Below are positions 49,708 through 59,874 of a stretch of DNA of 64,000 nt, one piece after another; the first letter of the stretch is position 1, and the number at the start of each line of letters is the position of its first letter. The stretch is from DASZIT01 sp963709665 (GTDB lineage: Bacteria; Actinomycetota; Acidimicrobiia; Acidimicrobiales; RAAP-2). Under the pieces are notes generated by a model. That model saw only the letters and a program-made list of their open reading frames with translations, did no database searches and was not told the DNA's origin. The stretch is from contig CAVPWU010000002.1 in NCBI GenBank assembly GCA_963709665.1, positions 496,001-560,000 of the forward strand. The letters run 5' to 3'. The position numbers were made by a program, and so were the translations under genes.

Positions 49708-51099
49708 GTGGCCGGCGACGACCTGTTCTCCGACGCCGCCGAGCAGCGCCTGGCCTCGCGGGCGCCGCTGGCCGCCCGGATGCGGCCCCGGACCCTCGAC
49801 GACATCATCGGCCAGGCGCACCTGCTCGGCCCCGGGGCGCCGCTGCGGGCGCTGATCGAGTCCGACCGCCTGACCTCGGCCATCCTCTGGGGGCCGCCCG
49901 GCACCGGGAAGACCACCCTGGCCACGGTGGTGGCGTCGGCCACCGCCAAGCGGTTCGTCCCGCTGTCGGCGGTGACCGCCGGGGTGAAGGACGTGCGGCA
50001 GGTGGTGGAGGAGGCCCGGCAGCTCCTGGGCGAGCAGGGGCGGGGCACCATCCTCTTCCTCGACGAGGTGCACCGGTTCAACCGCTCCCAGCAGGACGCC
50101 CTGCTGCCCTCGGTGGAGGAGGGCCTGCTGGTGCTGATCGGGGCCACCACCGAGAACCCGTTCTTCGAGGTCAACGCCCCGTTGCTGTCGCGGTCCACGC
50201 TGTGGCGGTTGGAGCCGCTGTCCAACGACGACCTGGCCGAGGTGGTGCGCCGGGCGTGCGTGAGCGAGGACACCTCGGCCGAGCCGGAGGCGGTGGCCGC
50301 CCTGGTCGGCCTGGCCGACGGCGATGCCCGGGCGGTGCTCACCACCCTGGAGGTGGCCCTGGCGCTGGCCGGCGACCGGCCGGTGGCCCTGGCCGATGTG
50401 GAGAAGGCCCGGAACTCCCGGCTCCAGCACTACGGCGAGGACGACCATTACGACCAGGTCTCCGCCCTCATCAAGTCGGTCCGGGGCAGCGACCCCGACG
50501 CCGGCCTGTACTGGCTGGCCCGGATGCTCGAGTCGGGGGAGGACGCCCGGTTCATCGCCCGGCGGCTGGTCATCCTGGCCAGCGAGGACATCGGGGAGGC
50601 GGACCCGCTGGCGCTGGTGGTGGCGGACGCCGCCGCCCGGGCCGTGGAGTTCGTGGGGCTGCCCGAGGCTCAGCTCAACCTGGCCCAGGCGGTCGTCCAC
50701 CTGGCGTGCGCCCCCAAGTCGAACCGGGTCTACCTGGCCCTCGACCGGGCCCTCCGCGACGTCCGGGAGGGCCCGCGGGGGGAGGTCCCGGCCCACCTGC
50801 GCGATGCCCACTACCGGAGTGCGGCCCGGATCGGCCACGGGGAGGGGTACGTCTACCCCCACGACCGGCCCGGGGCGTGGGTGGAACAGCGGTACCGGCC
50901 GGTCGAGCTGGGGGACGCCCCGTACTACGAGCCGAGTGATCGCGGGCACGAGGCGGTGGTGGGCGAGCGGCTCCGCCGGTGGCGCCAGGGCGACGACGAC
51001 GGGGGCGCGGCCGGCGACCGGGGCGCGGCCGGCGACGGGGACGCAACCGATGACGGCACCCCGTCACCGGGGCCGGAGGGCGGAGCACCGCCGGACTGA
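49708..51099 (+). CDS. rarA: Replication-associated recombination protein RarA (MgsA)
   Basis: 463-residue AAA+ ATPase acting at stalled replication forks. Signatures: MRPRTLDDIIGQAHLLGPG at the N-terminus, Walker A GPPGTGKTTL, Walker B LFLDEVHRFNRSQQD, sensor 1 GATTENP, and the C-terminal tetramerisation region (EDHYDQVSALIKSVRGSDPDA, LVILASEDIGEADP). The last ~40 residues are an Asp/Gly-rich extension beyond the usual end. GTG 49708 is the start. Follows aspS closely and is likely in the same operon as hisS-aspS. Confidence 0.94.
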   Translation: MAGDDLFSDAAEQRLASRAPLAARMRPRTLDDIIGQAHLLGPGAPLRALIESDRLTSAILWGPPGTGKTTLATVVASATAKRFVPLSAVTAGVKDVRQVVEEARQLLGEQGRGTILFLDEVHRFNRSQQDALLPSVEEGLLVLIGATTENPFFEVNAPLLSRSTLWRLEPLSNDDLAEVVRRACVSEDTSAEPEAVAALVGLADGDARAVLTTLEVALALAGDRPVALADVEKARNSRLQHYGEDDHYDQVSALIKSVRGSDPDAGLYWLARMLESGEDARFIARRLVILASEDIGEADPLALVVADAAARAVEFVGLPEAQLNLAQAVVHLACAPKSNRVYLALDRALRDVREGPRGEVPAHLRDAHYRSAARIGHGEGYVYPHDRPGAWVEQRYRPVELGDAPYYEPSDRGHEAVVGERLRRWRQGDDDGGAAGDRGAAGDGDATDDGTPSPGPEGGAPPD

Positions 51100-51154
51100 C
51101 CCGGGCACCGGCGCCGCGCGGCGGCCGGACCCGGCATCGGCCAGACTGTCGGCC

Positions 51155-54020
51155 ATGCGACCGAGCCTCCTCCGCCGTCTGGTCCGGGCCGTGTCGGTGC
51201 CGGTGGCGTTGGTGGCCGTGGCCGCCTCCGGTGCGGTGTCGGTCTCCACCCCCGCCTCCGCCACCCCCGCCCAGGTCCGCCTGGCCACGCCCCCGCCCAC
51301 CCTGCCGTCGGGGAGCTCGGTGGTCGGCCCGGCCCCCGGCGCCCCGGTGATCAACCTCGACGTCTCCCTGACGCCCCGTGATCCCGCCGCCCTCGACGCC
51401 TTCATCACCGCGGTGTCCACCCCCGGCTCGCCGGAGTTCCACCACTACCTGGCACCCGGACAGTTCGCCTCCACCTTCGGCCCCGATCCGGCCATCCTCG
51501 CCGCCACCCGGTCGTGGCTGGCCTCCACCGGGCTGGCCGTCGGGTCGACGACGTCGGACGGCCTGCTGATCCCGGTGTCGGGGACCACCGCCCGGATCGA
51601 GCAGGCCTTCGACGTCGGGCTGCACAACGCCCGCCTGCCGTCGGGCCGGGTGGCCCGGATCAACGACGCGGCACCGCTGGTGCCCGCCGCGCTCTCCGCC
51701 CACCTCCAGGGGGTGTTGGGCCTCAGCACCCTCAGCCTGCCCACCCCCCAGCTGGTGCGGCCGTCCACCGCCGCCGGGGTGTCCGGGTCGTCGTCCCCAT
51801 CTTCCGCCCCCGCCTCCCATGGCCTCGGCCCCATCCCGACCTGCTCAGGAGCGCTCGACGTCCGGGAGCACGAGGGTGCCTACACCGCCGACCAGCTGGC
51901 CTCCACCTACGGCTTCGACTCCCTCTACGGCGACAGCCGGTTGGGCTCCGGGGTGACGGTGGGGATCTACGAGCTCGAGCCGTACACCAAGGCCGACATC
52001 AACGCCTACCAGGCGTGCTACGGCCTCCCCCTGGTGGACCCGACGCCCGTGGACGTGGACGGCGGGGCCAACGGGCCCCAGTCGGGCGAGGCGGCGCTGG
52101 ACATCGAGGACGTCACCGGCCTGGCCCCCGACGCCACCATTCAGGTCTTCTCGGGCCCCAACGACAGCGCCCAGTACCCGAACAGCCCGATCCAGGTCTA
52201 CGAGGCCATGGTCGACGCCACCCATCCGGACAAGGTCCTGACCACCAGCTGGGGGGAGTGCGAGCCGGAGATGGACCCGGGCCAGCAGGCCACCGAGTCC
52301 AACCTGTTCGCCCAGGCCGCCGCCCAGGGCCAGACCGTCCTGGCGGCGGCGGGGGACTCCGGGTCGTCGGACTGCTACTACCCGGGGTTCGACGGCGACC
52401 AGTCGCTGCAGGTGGACGACCCGGCCGACCAGCCCTACGTGACCGGGGTGGGTGGCACCACCCTGCTGTCGGCGGCGGCCGGAGCGCCCGACGAGGAGGT
52501 CTGGAACGACGGCCTCGTCAGCGGGTCCGGCGGCGGAGGGGTGTCGACCGACTTCGGCCAGCCCGCCTGGCAGTCCGGGACCGGGGTGGACGCCGCGGCG
52601 GCCACCGCCCAGTGCCGCGGCGGTGGGCCGGCCCAGCTGCCGCGAGGTGCCCGACGTGGCGGCCTCGGCCGACCCCGACGCCGGGTACGTCATCTACGTC
52701 ACCGCCCCGGGCACCTGCAGCGGGTGGTGTGCCTTCGGTGGCACCAGCGGCGGCTCCCCGCTGTGGGCGGCGCTGGTGGCGCTGATCGACCAGGCGCCCA
52801 CCACCTCGTCGGTCGGCTTCATCAACCCCACGCTCTACGCCTGCGGCACGGCGGCGGCCGACCTCCACGATGTCACCACCGGGGGCAACGACGCCGCCAG
52901 CATCGGCGGTCCCACCTATCCGGCCACGGCCGGGTACGACGTGGCCTCGGGCTGGGGCTCGCCGAACGGGGCCAACCTCCTCGGGGACCTCACCGAACCC
53001 AAGGTCTGCCCGTCGGTCACCGGCATCAACCCCACCTACGGCCCGGTGGGCGGGGGCAACCTGGTCGCCGTCACCGGGTCGGGCTTCTCGGGAGCCACCT
53101 CCGTCCGGTTCGGGGGTATCCCGTCCCCCCACTTCGTGGTGGAGTCGCCGACCTCGCTCCTGGCGGTGGCGCCCGCCGGGCCCCCCGGTGGCGGGGTGGT
53201 CGGGGTGACCGTCTACAACGCCAACGGCCCGAGCGGTGACACCTCGGCCAACCGGTACTCCTTCGTGGCCCCGGGCTACTGGCTGGTGGCCTCCGACGGC
53301 GGCATCTTCAGCTACGCCGGCGCCCACTTCCAGGGGTCGGCGGGAGGCCTCACCCTCAACAAGCCGGTGGTGGGGATGGCCCCCACGCCGGACAGCCTCG
53401 GCTACTGGCTGGTGGCCTCCGACGGCGGCATCTTCAGCTTCGGGGACGCCCCGTTCTTCGGCTCCACCGGGTCCCTCACCCTCAACAAGCCGATCGTGGG
53501 GATGGCTGCCACCCCGGACGGCCACGGCTACTGGCTGGTGGCCGCCGACGGCGGCATCTTCGCCTTCGGCGACGCCGGCTTCTACGGGTCCACCGGCTCG
53601 CTCACCCTCAACAGGCCGATCGTGGGGATGGCCCCCACCCGGGACGGCCGGGGCTACTGGCTGGTGGCCTCCGACGGCGGCATCTTCGCCTTCGGCGACG
53701 CCGGCTTCCACGGGTCGACCGGCTCCCTCACCCTCAACAGGCCGGTGGTGGGCATGGCCGCCACCCCGGACGGGGGCGGCTACTGGCTGGTGGCCTCCGA
53801 CGGCGGCATCTTCGCCTTCGGCGACGCCGGCTTCCACGGGTCCACCGGCTCCCTCACCCTCAACAGGCCGATGGTGGGCATGGCCGCCACCCCGGACGGC
53901 TCCGGCTACTGGCTGGTGGCCTCCGACGGCGGCATCTTCGCCTTCGGCGACGCCCCCTTCTTCGGCTCCACCGGTTCGCTGACCCTCAACAAGCCGATCG
54001 TGGGGATGTCCGGGACCTGA
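51155..54020 (+). pseudogene. Secreted sedolisin (S53) protease with IPT/TIG and repeats, frameshifted
   Basis: Parts in order: signal peptide (~1-38), pro-kumamolisin activation domain (~60-195), S53 catalytic domain with the Glu312...Asp316 pair (GEAALDIED) and oxyanion Asp401 (AAAGDSGSSD), read in the frame of ATG 51155. Between about 52,610 and 52,640 the homology moves one base forward: CREVPDVAASADPD and the nucleophile stretch FGGTSGGSPLWAAL continue in the frame that ends at 54020, followed by an IPT/TIG domain (~53000-53265) and six 42-residue repeats. The first frame stays open to 53239 but reads nonsense after the shift. One base too many in a G/C run explains it: either a sequencing error or a real disruption. 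If intact it would be an acid-type secreted endopeptidase of ~950 residues. Confidence 0.8.
53274..54017 (+). repeat. Six 126-bp repeats encoding GYWLVASDGG units
   Basis: Six tandem 42-codon units begin at 53274, 53400, 53526, 53652, 53778 and 53904 (the last slightly short). Consensus reads GYWLVASDGGIFAFGDA, then FHGSTGSLTLNRPVVGMAAT and PDG. Units 4 and 5 are nearly identical at DNA level. The count and beta-rich pattern are compatible with a six-bladed propeller; this repeat type is common in secreted proteins of Acidimicrobiia. Confidence 0.92.
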
Positions 54021-54035
54021 GGCTGCCCGTCGGCG

Positions 54036-54491
54036 TCACCCGGCGTCCCCGACGCCGTCGGAGTCGTCGTCCCGGAGGTCGGCCAGCCGCGCCCGGGTGA
54101 GGGGGCCGAACCAGGGGGAGAGCTGGCGTCGCTCCGGTTCGGCCAGCCGGTCGAGGAAGGCGTCGGTCACCAGCCGGCCGCCGTCGCCCTCCGATCGGGC
54201 CACCGTCTCGACGGCGGCCAGCGCCCGTTCGACCACCCCCGGGTCGCCACCCCGGGCCACCAGGCCGGCCACGAAGTCGGCCAGTTCGATCAGCACCACC
54301 GCCGGGCCGGGGTCGTCGTCGAACTCCTCGACCAGGAGGCCGAAGAGCGGGACGAACTCCGGGACGGCGTCGAGGACCACCGCCACCTGCGGGTCGACGA
54401 CGTCGGGGGGATGGGGGGAGCGGGGCTCGGGGACCGAGGGTGCGGGCGGCGGGGGAGTGCCCTCCGCGTCGGGGTGGCCGTGGTCGGACAT
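54036..54491 (-). CDS. Hypothetical acidic protein
   Basis: Unrecognised 151-residue protein. A Pro-rich disordered N-terminus (~1-35) precedes a helical domain: VAVVLDAVPEFVPLFGLLVEEFDDDPGPAVVLIELADFVAGLV and a second part with ALAAVETVARSEGDGG ... DAFLDRLAEPERRQLSPWFGPLTRARLADL. The pattern resembles immunity-type or DUF7674-like small proteins, but I cannot assign it. ATG 54491 has CGGAGG 8 bases upstream. Convergent with the protease gene, 15 bases apart, and divergent from the ArsR fusion gene. Confidence 0.7.
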   Translation of the reverse strand: MSDHGHPDAEGTPPPPAPSVPEPRSPHPPDVVDPQVAVVLDAVPEFVPLFGLLVEEFDDDPGPAVVLIELADFVAGLVARGGDPGVVERALAAVETVARSEGDGGRLVTDAFLDRLAEPERRQLSPWFGPLTRARLADLRDDDSDGVGDAG

Positions 54492-54603
54492 CGGGTGCCT
54501 CCGTGGATCGGGTGGTGGGCAGGTCGAGGCGGCCCGGAGGTCCCCGTCTACGACGAAGGCGGATGCGGCGAACGTATCCACCCGGGAACTCGGGGGCAAG
54601 GGG

Positions 54604-54640
54604 TAGACAGGTGACTAAATAGTCACCTATAATCCCCAGG
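54604..54640 (+). promoter_or_regulatory. Palindrome-controlled promoter of the ArsR fusion gene
   Basis: -35 TAGACA (54604-54609), 18-base spacer, perfect -10 TATAAT (54628-54633). The spacer is filled by a 20-base palindrome, AGGTGACTA-AA-TAGTCACCT (54609-54628), with 9-bp perfect arms. The start codon at 54641 is 7 bases after the -10, so the message should be leaderless. A bound ArsR dimer would sit exactly between -35 and -10. Confidence 0.8.
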
Positions 54641-55405
54641 GTGGACGAGGTGTTCAAGGCGCTGGCCGACCCGACCCGGAGGAGCCTGCTCGACGAGCTC
54701 TTCCGCCGGGACGGCCAGACGCTGAAGGAGCTGGGGGAGGGGTTCGACATGACCCGGTACGGGGTCATGAAGCACCTGGCCCAGTTGGAGGAGGCGGGCC
54801 TGGTGGTCAGTCGCCGCCGGGGCCGGGAGAAGCTCCACTTCCTCAACCCCGTCCCCATCCGGCTCCTCCACGACCGGTGGGTGAGCAAGTACACCGAGCC
54901 CTGGGCGTCCGCCCTTACCGGGCTCAAGAGCGAATTGGAGCAGTCGATGGAAAAAGTCTTCGAGATCTACATCCGCACCACCCCCGAGCGCCTGTGGGAG
55001 GCCATCACCGACCCGGCCATCCGGGCCAAGTACAACTTCGGCGCCGGGGTCGTCTCGGACTGGACGACCGGTTCGACCTACGAGACCCGGGCCGCCGCCG
55101 CCGACGTCCTGCTGGGCAAGGGAGAGAACCTGGTGGTCGAGCCCCCCACCCGCCTGGTCCAGACGTTCCAGGCCCTGTGGTCCGACGAGGTGGCCGCCGA
55201 GGGGACCACCCGGCTCACCTTCGAGATCGAGCAAGTGAAGGACTCCTGCCGGCTGACGGTCACCCACGACCAGATGGCCGAGAACGCCAACCCGGAGATC
55301 TACGGGGGCTGGCCGATGATCCTGTCCGGGCTGAAGACGTGGCTCGAGACCGGGCAGCTCCTCACCACGCCGGGCTCGCTCCTCTGGGTGGGCGAGCCGG
55401 CCTGA
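54641..55405 (+). CDS. ArsR-type HTH fused to AHSA1/SRPBCC domain
   Basis: 254 residues in two parts. The N-terminal ArsR winged helix (~1-90) reads MDEVFKALADPTRRSLLDEL, then LKELGEGFDMTRYGVMKHLAQLEEAGLV and the wing SRRRGREKLHFLNPVPI. No Cys metal site is present, so it is not an arsenic sensor. The C-terminal AHSA1/SRPBCC domain (~105-250) starts VFEIYIRTTPERLWEAITDPAI and ends GWPMILSGLKTWLETG. SRPBCC pockets bind hydrophobic ligands, so ligand sensing by the fused domain is likely. GTG start, probably leaderless, under a palindrome that suggests autoregulation. In many actinobacteria these domains are separate adjacent genes. Confidence 0.9.
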   Translation: MDEVFKALADPTRRSLLDELFRRDGQTLKELGEGFDMTRYGVMKHLAQLEEAGLVVSRRRGREKLHFLNPVPIRLLHDRWVSKYTEPWASALTGLKSELEQSMEKVFEIYIRTTPERLWEAITDPAIRAKYNFGAGVVSDWTTGSTYETRAAAADVLLGKGENLVVEPPTRLVQTFQALWSDEVAAEGTTRLTFEIEQVKDSCRLTVTHDQMAENANPEIYGGWPMILSGLKTWLETGQLLTTPGSLLWVGEPA

Positions 55406-55482
55406 CGACACCGGCGCCCGGGTCCGGGACTCTCCCGGTGGGCCCCCGGCGGGGGAGGCCCGGCGGGGATCGGCTCCTCTTC

Positions 55483-55520
55483 TTGCATAATAATGCGTAA
55501 CTGCGCATATACTTGCGGAA
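55483..55520 (+). promoter_or_regulatory. ArgR-box-like operators and arg operon promoter
   Basis: An 18-base imperfect palindrome TTGCATAATAATGCGTAA (55483-55500) followed immediately by a related TGCGCATATACTTGCG stretch (55502-55517) resembles tandem ArgR boxes. A -10-like TATACT (55508-55513) lies inside the second, 14 bases before the AAGGAG ribosome site of argC. The AT-rich island stands out from its surroundings. ArgR, encoded in the same operon, would repress here when arginine is plentiful. Confidence 0.65.
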
Positions 55521-55533
55521 TGAAGGAGCTCCC

Positions 55534-56568
55534 GTGACCCGGGCCGTCGGCGTGGTGGGTGCCTCCGGCTATGCCGGGGTGGAGCTGTTGCGGCTCTGCG
55601 CCAGCCATCCCGATCTCGAGGTGAAGGTTGCCACCGCCGGGACCCACGGCGGGGAGCCGGTGGCCGCCCACACCCCGTCGCTGGCCGCCGCCTACCCGGG
55701 CCTGGTCTACGCCCCGGTGGCCGAGGCCGCCCTCGACGGGCTCGACGTGGTGTTCCTGGCCCTGCCGCACGGGGAGTCCCAGCACCTGGTGCCGGACCTC
55801 CTGCCCCAGGTGGGCCTGGTGGTCGACCTGGCCGCCGACTTCCGGCTCCACGACCCCGGCCTCTACCCCCGCTGGTACGGCGGGGAGCACACCGTCCCCG
55901 AGCTCCTCGACCGGTTCGTCTACGGGCTGCCCGAGCTCCACCGGGCCGATCTGGTCGGCGCCACCGCGGTGGCCGCCCCCGGGTGCTACCCGACCGCCGC
56001 CATCCTGGCCCTGGCCCCACTGGTGCGGGCCGGCCTGGTGGCCACCACCGGCCTGGTGGTGGACGCCGCCAGCGGGGTGTCGGGGGCCGGCCGGGCCCCC
56101 AAGGAGAACCTCCACTTCGGGACGGTGGACGAGGACTTCACCGCCTACGGCCTCCTCGACCACCGGCACACCGCCGAGATGGAGCAGTGTCTGGGGGCCG
56201 AGGTCCTGTTCACCCCCCATCTGGCCCCGATGGTGCGGGGGATCCTGGCCACCTGCTACGCCCGCCCGGCCGTCCCGGTGGCCGAGTCCGGGCTGACCAC
56301 CGCCGACGCCCTCGACGTCCTGGCCTCCTTCTACCGGGACGAGCCCTTCGTGGTGGTGACCGACGGGCTGCCCTCCACCAAGGCCACCGCCGGCTCCAAC
56401 TGCGCCCACCTGACCGTCCGGGTGGACCCCCGCACCGGCTGGGTGGTGGCCCTCGGGGCCATCGACAACCTGGTGAAGGGGGCGGCCGGACAGGCCGTCC
56501 AGTGCGCCAACCTGGCCCTCGGGCTCCCCGAGACCACCGGGCTCCCCGTCGCCGGGGTGTACCCGTGA
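55534..56568 (+). CDS. argC: N-acetyl-gamma-glutamyl-phosphate reductase
   Basis: 344-residue NADPH-dependent reductase, third step of arginine synthesis. Rossmann start VGVVGASGYAGVELLRL, active-site Cys in VAAPGCYPTAAIL (~residue 150) and the conserved HRHTAEM ... FTPHLAPMVRGIL region. GTG 55534 follows AAGGAGCT; the frame extends 21 bases further to a TTG, which lacks a ribosome site. First gene of the arg operon, directly downstream of ArgR-box-like sequences; the stop overlaps argJ (GTGA). Confidence 0.95.
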   Translation: MTRAVGVVGASGYAGVELLRLCASHPDLEVKVATAGTHGGEPVAAHTPSLAAAYPGLVYAPVAEAALDGLDVVFLALPHGESQHLVPDLLPQVGLVVDLAADFRLHDPGLYPRWYGGEHTVPELLDRFVYGLPELHRADLVGATAVAAPGCYPTAAILALAPLVRAGLVATTGLVVDAASGVSGAGRAPKENLHFGTVDEDFTAYGLLDHRHTAEMEQCLGAEVLFTPHLAPMVRGILATCYARPAVPVAESGLTTADALDVLASFYRDEPFVVVTDGLPSTKATAGSNCAHLTVRVDPRTGWVVALGAIDNLVKGAAGQAVQCANLALGLPETTGLPVAGVYP

Positions 56569-57734
56569 GCATCACCACCCCCCCGGGATTCGTGGCCGCC
56601 GGAGTGGTCGCCGGGATCAAGGCCTCCGGCGCCCTCGACCTGGCCCTGCTGGCCTCCGCCGACGGCACCCCGATCCCCACCGCCGCCACCTTCACCTCCA
56701 ACCTGGCCGCTGCCGCCCCGGTCCAGGTGAGCCGGGACCACCTGGCGGCGAACGGGAACCTGGCCACCGCCGTGGTGGTGAGCAGTGGGAACGCCAACGC
56801 CGCCACCGGCGCCGAGGGTCGCCGCAAGGCCGAGCGGATGTGTGAGCTGACCGCCCTCGGCCTCGGCGCCAGCGCCGACCAGGTGCTGGTCTGCTCCACC
56901 GGGCTGATCGGCTACCAGCTGCCCGACGGGCCGCTCGAGGAGGGGATCCCCGCCCTGGTGGCGGCCCGGTCCGGCTCCGAGGCCGCGGCGGTGGCGGCGG
57001 CCACCGGCATCCTGACCACCGACTCCGGTCGCAAGGAGACGTTGGTGCGGGGGTCGGGCTACACGGTGGCGGGGATGGCCAAGGGGGCGGGCATGCTGGC
57101 CCCCGACATGGCCACCATGCTGGCCTTCCTCACCACCGACGCCGAGGTGGCCCCGGCCACCCTGGCCGACCTGCTGCGCATCGCCGTCCGGGACTCCTTC
57201 AACACCCTGACCGTGGACGGCTGCACCTCCACCAACGACACGGTGGTGCTGATGGCGTCGGGACGGTCGGGGCCGGCCGACCCCAACGTCCTGGTCGACT
57301 CGGTCACCGAGGCATGCTCGGCCCTCGCCCTCCAGATGGCCCAGGACGCCGAGGGTGCCTCGCGGGTGGCCCACGTCCGGGTCACCGGGGCCCGCTCCGA
57401 CGGCGAGGCCCACCTGGCGGCCCGCAAGGTGGCCGGCTCCCTGCTGGTGAAGTGCTCCCTCAACGGCGAGGACCCCTACTGGGGCCGGGTGGCCAGCGAC
57501 CTGGGCTCGGCCGGGGTGGCCTTCGACATGGACCGGCTGTCCATCCTCTACGGCGGGGTGGCCGTCTGCCGCCAGGGGCTGGCGGTGTCCTACGACGAGG
57601 CGGCGGTGGCCGCCCACCTGGCCGGCCCCCTGGTCGACCTCCACTGCGAGCTGGGCCTGGGGGACGGGGACGGGGTGGCCATGACCGTCGACCTCGGCTA
57701 CGGCTACATCGACGAGAACCGGACCACCTCGTGA
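56565..57734 (+). CDS. argJ: Glutamate N-acetyltransferase / ornithine acetyltransferase
   Basis: 389-residue N-terminal-nucleophile enzyme that recycles the acetyl group from N-acetylornithine to glutamate. It self-cleaves before Thr184 in KGAGMLAPDMATMLAF to give alpha and beta chains; STGLIGYQLP supplies the oxyanion Thr-Gly. The cyclic acetyl pathway makes ArgA and ArgE dispensable, and neither is in the operon. GTG 56565 overlaps argC and the stop overlaps argB. Confidence 0.95.
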   Translation: MSITTPPGFVAAGVVAGIKASGALDLALLASADGTPIPTAATFTSNLAAAAPVQVSRDHLAANGNLATAVVVSSGNANAATGAEGRRKAERMCELTALGLGASADQVLVCSTGLIGYQLPDGPLEEGIPALVAARSGSEAAAVAAATGILTTDSGRKETLVRGSGYTVAGMAKGAGMLAPDMATMLAFLTTDAEVAPATLADLLRIAVRDSFNTLTVDGCTSTNDTVVLMASGRSGPADPNVLVDSVTEACSALALQMAQDAEGASRVAHVRVTGARSDGEAHLAARKVAGSLLVKCSLNGEDPYWGRVASDLGSAGVAFDMDRLSILYGGVAVCRQGLAVSYDEAAVAAHLAGPLVDLHCELGLGDGDGVAMTVDLGYGYIDENRTTS

Positions 57735-58647
57735 GCTCCCCGGTCGACGCCCCCACCGCCACCGAGAAGGCCGCCGTGCTGGTGGAGTCCCTGCCCTACA
57801 TCCGCCGCTTCTGGGGCCAGGTGGTGGTGGTCAAGTACGGGGGGAACGTCCTGCAGGCCAAGGGGGACGGGGCCGTCGTCGACGAGGCGGCGGCACTGGC
57901 CTCCTTCGCCGAGGACATCGTGCTGATGCGCTCGGTGGGAATGCTGCCGGTGGTGGTGCACGGCGGCGGACCCCAGATCGGTGCCCTGATGGAGCGGGTG
58001 GGCAAGGTCCCCGAGTTCCTCGACGGCTTCCGGGTGACGGACGCCGACACCATCGACCTGGTCCGGATGGTGCTGGTCGGCAAAGTCAACCGGGACATCG
58101 TCGGGTCGATCAACGTCCACGGGGCGCTGGCCGTGGGCCTGTCCGGGGAGGACGCCAACCTGATCACCGCCACCGCCCGCTCCGAGGAGCTGGGCTACGT
58201 GGGCGACGTGGTGGAGGTGGACCCGGTCCTGGTCCACCAGCTGCTGGCCCAGGGGCTGATCCCGGTCATCGCCACCATCGGGACCGACCAGAGCGGCCAG
58301 GCGTTCAACATCAACGCCGACATCGCCGCCGGGGCGCTGGCCGCCGCCCTCGGCTCGGAGAAGCTGGTCTTCCTCACCGACGTCTCCGGGATCCGGGCGG
58401 CTCCGGACGACCCGTCCACGCTGATCCACCAGATCACCGCCGACGGGCTCGACGCCCTGGTGGCGTCGGGGGCGGCCAACGGGGGGATGATCCCCAAGGT
58501 GGAGGCCTGTGCCCGGGCGGTGCGCCACGGGGTGCGCCGGGCCCACATCCTCGACGGGCGGACCCCGCACGCCCTCCTGCTCGAGCTCTTCACCGACGAG
58601 GGAGTGGGCACCATGGTCACCGAGGACGTCCCGGACGCAGGGGACCG

Positions 58648-58651
<4 letters not shown>
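57731..58651 (+). CDS. argB: Acetylglutamate kinase
   Basis: 306-residue amino-acid-kinase-fold enzyme phosphorylating N-acetylglutamate. VVVVKYGGNVL (Lys phosphate contact) and VVVHGGGPQIGALME form the substrate and glycine-rich loops; VFLTDVSGI and NGGMIPKVEAC complete ATP binding. The N-terminal helix (TEKAAVLVESLPYIRRFWG) matches arginine-inhibited, hexameric kinases, so feedback inhibition by arginine is expected. GTG 57731, four-base overlaps on both sides. Confidence 0.95.

Positions 58652-59870
<1,219 letters not shown>

Positions 59871-59874
<4 letters not shown>

Noticed and set aside
54641..55405. Arsenic-responsive repressor
   Set aside because: The ArsR domain has no Cys ligands and there are no ars genes nearby; the fused AHSA1 domain suggests an organic ligand.
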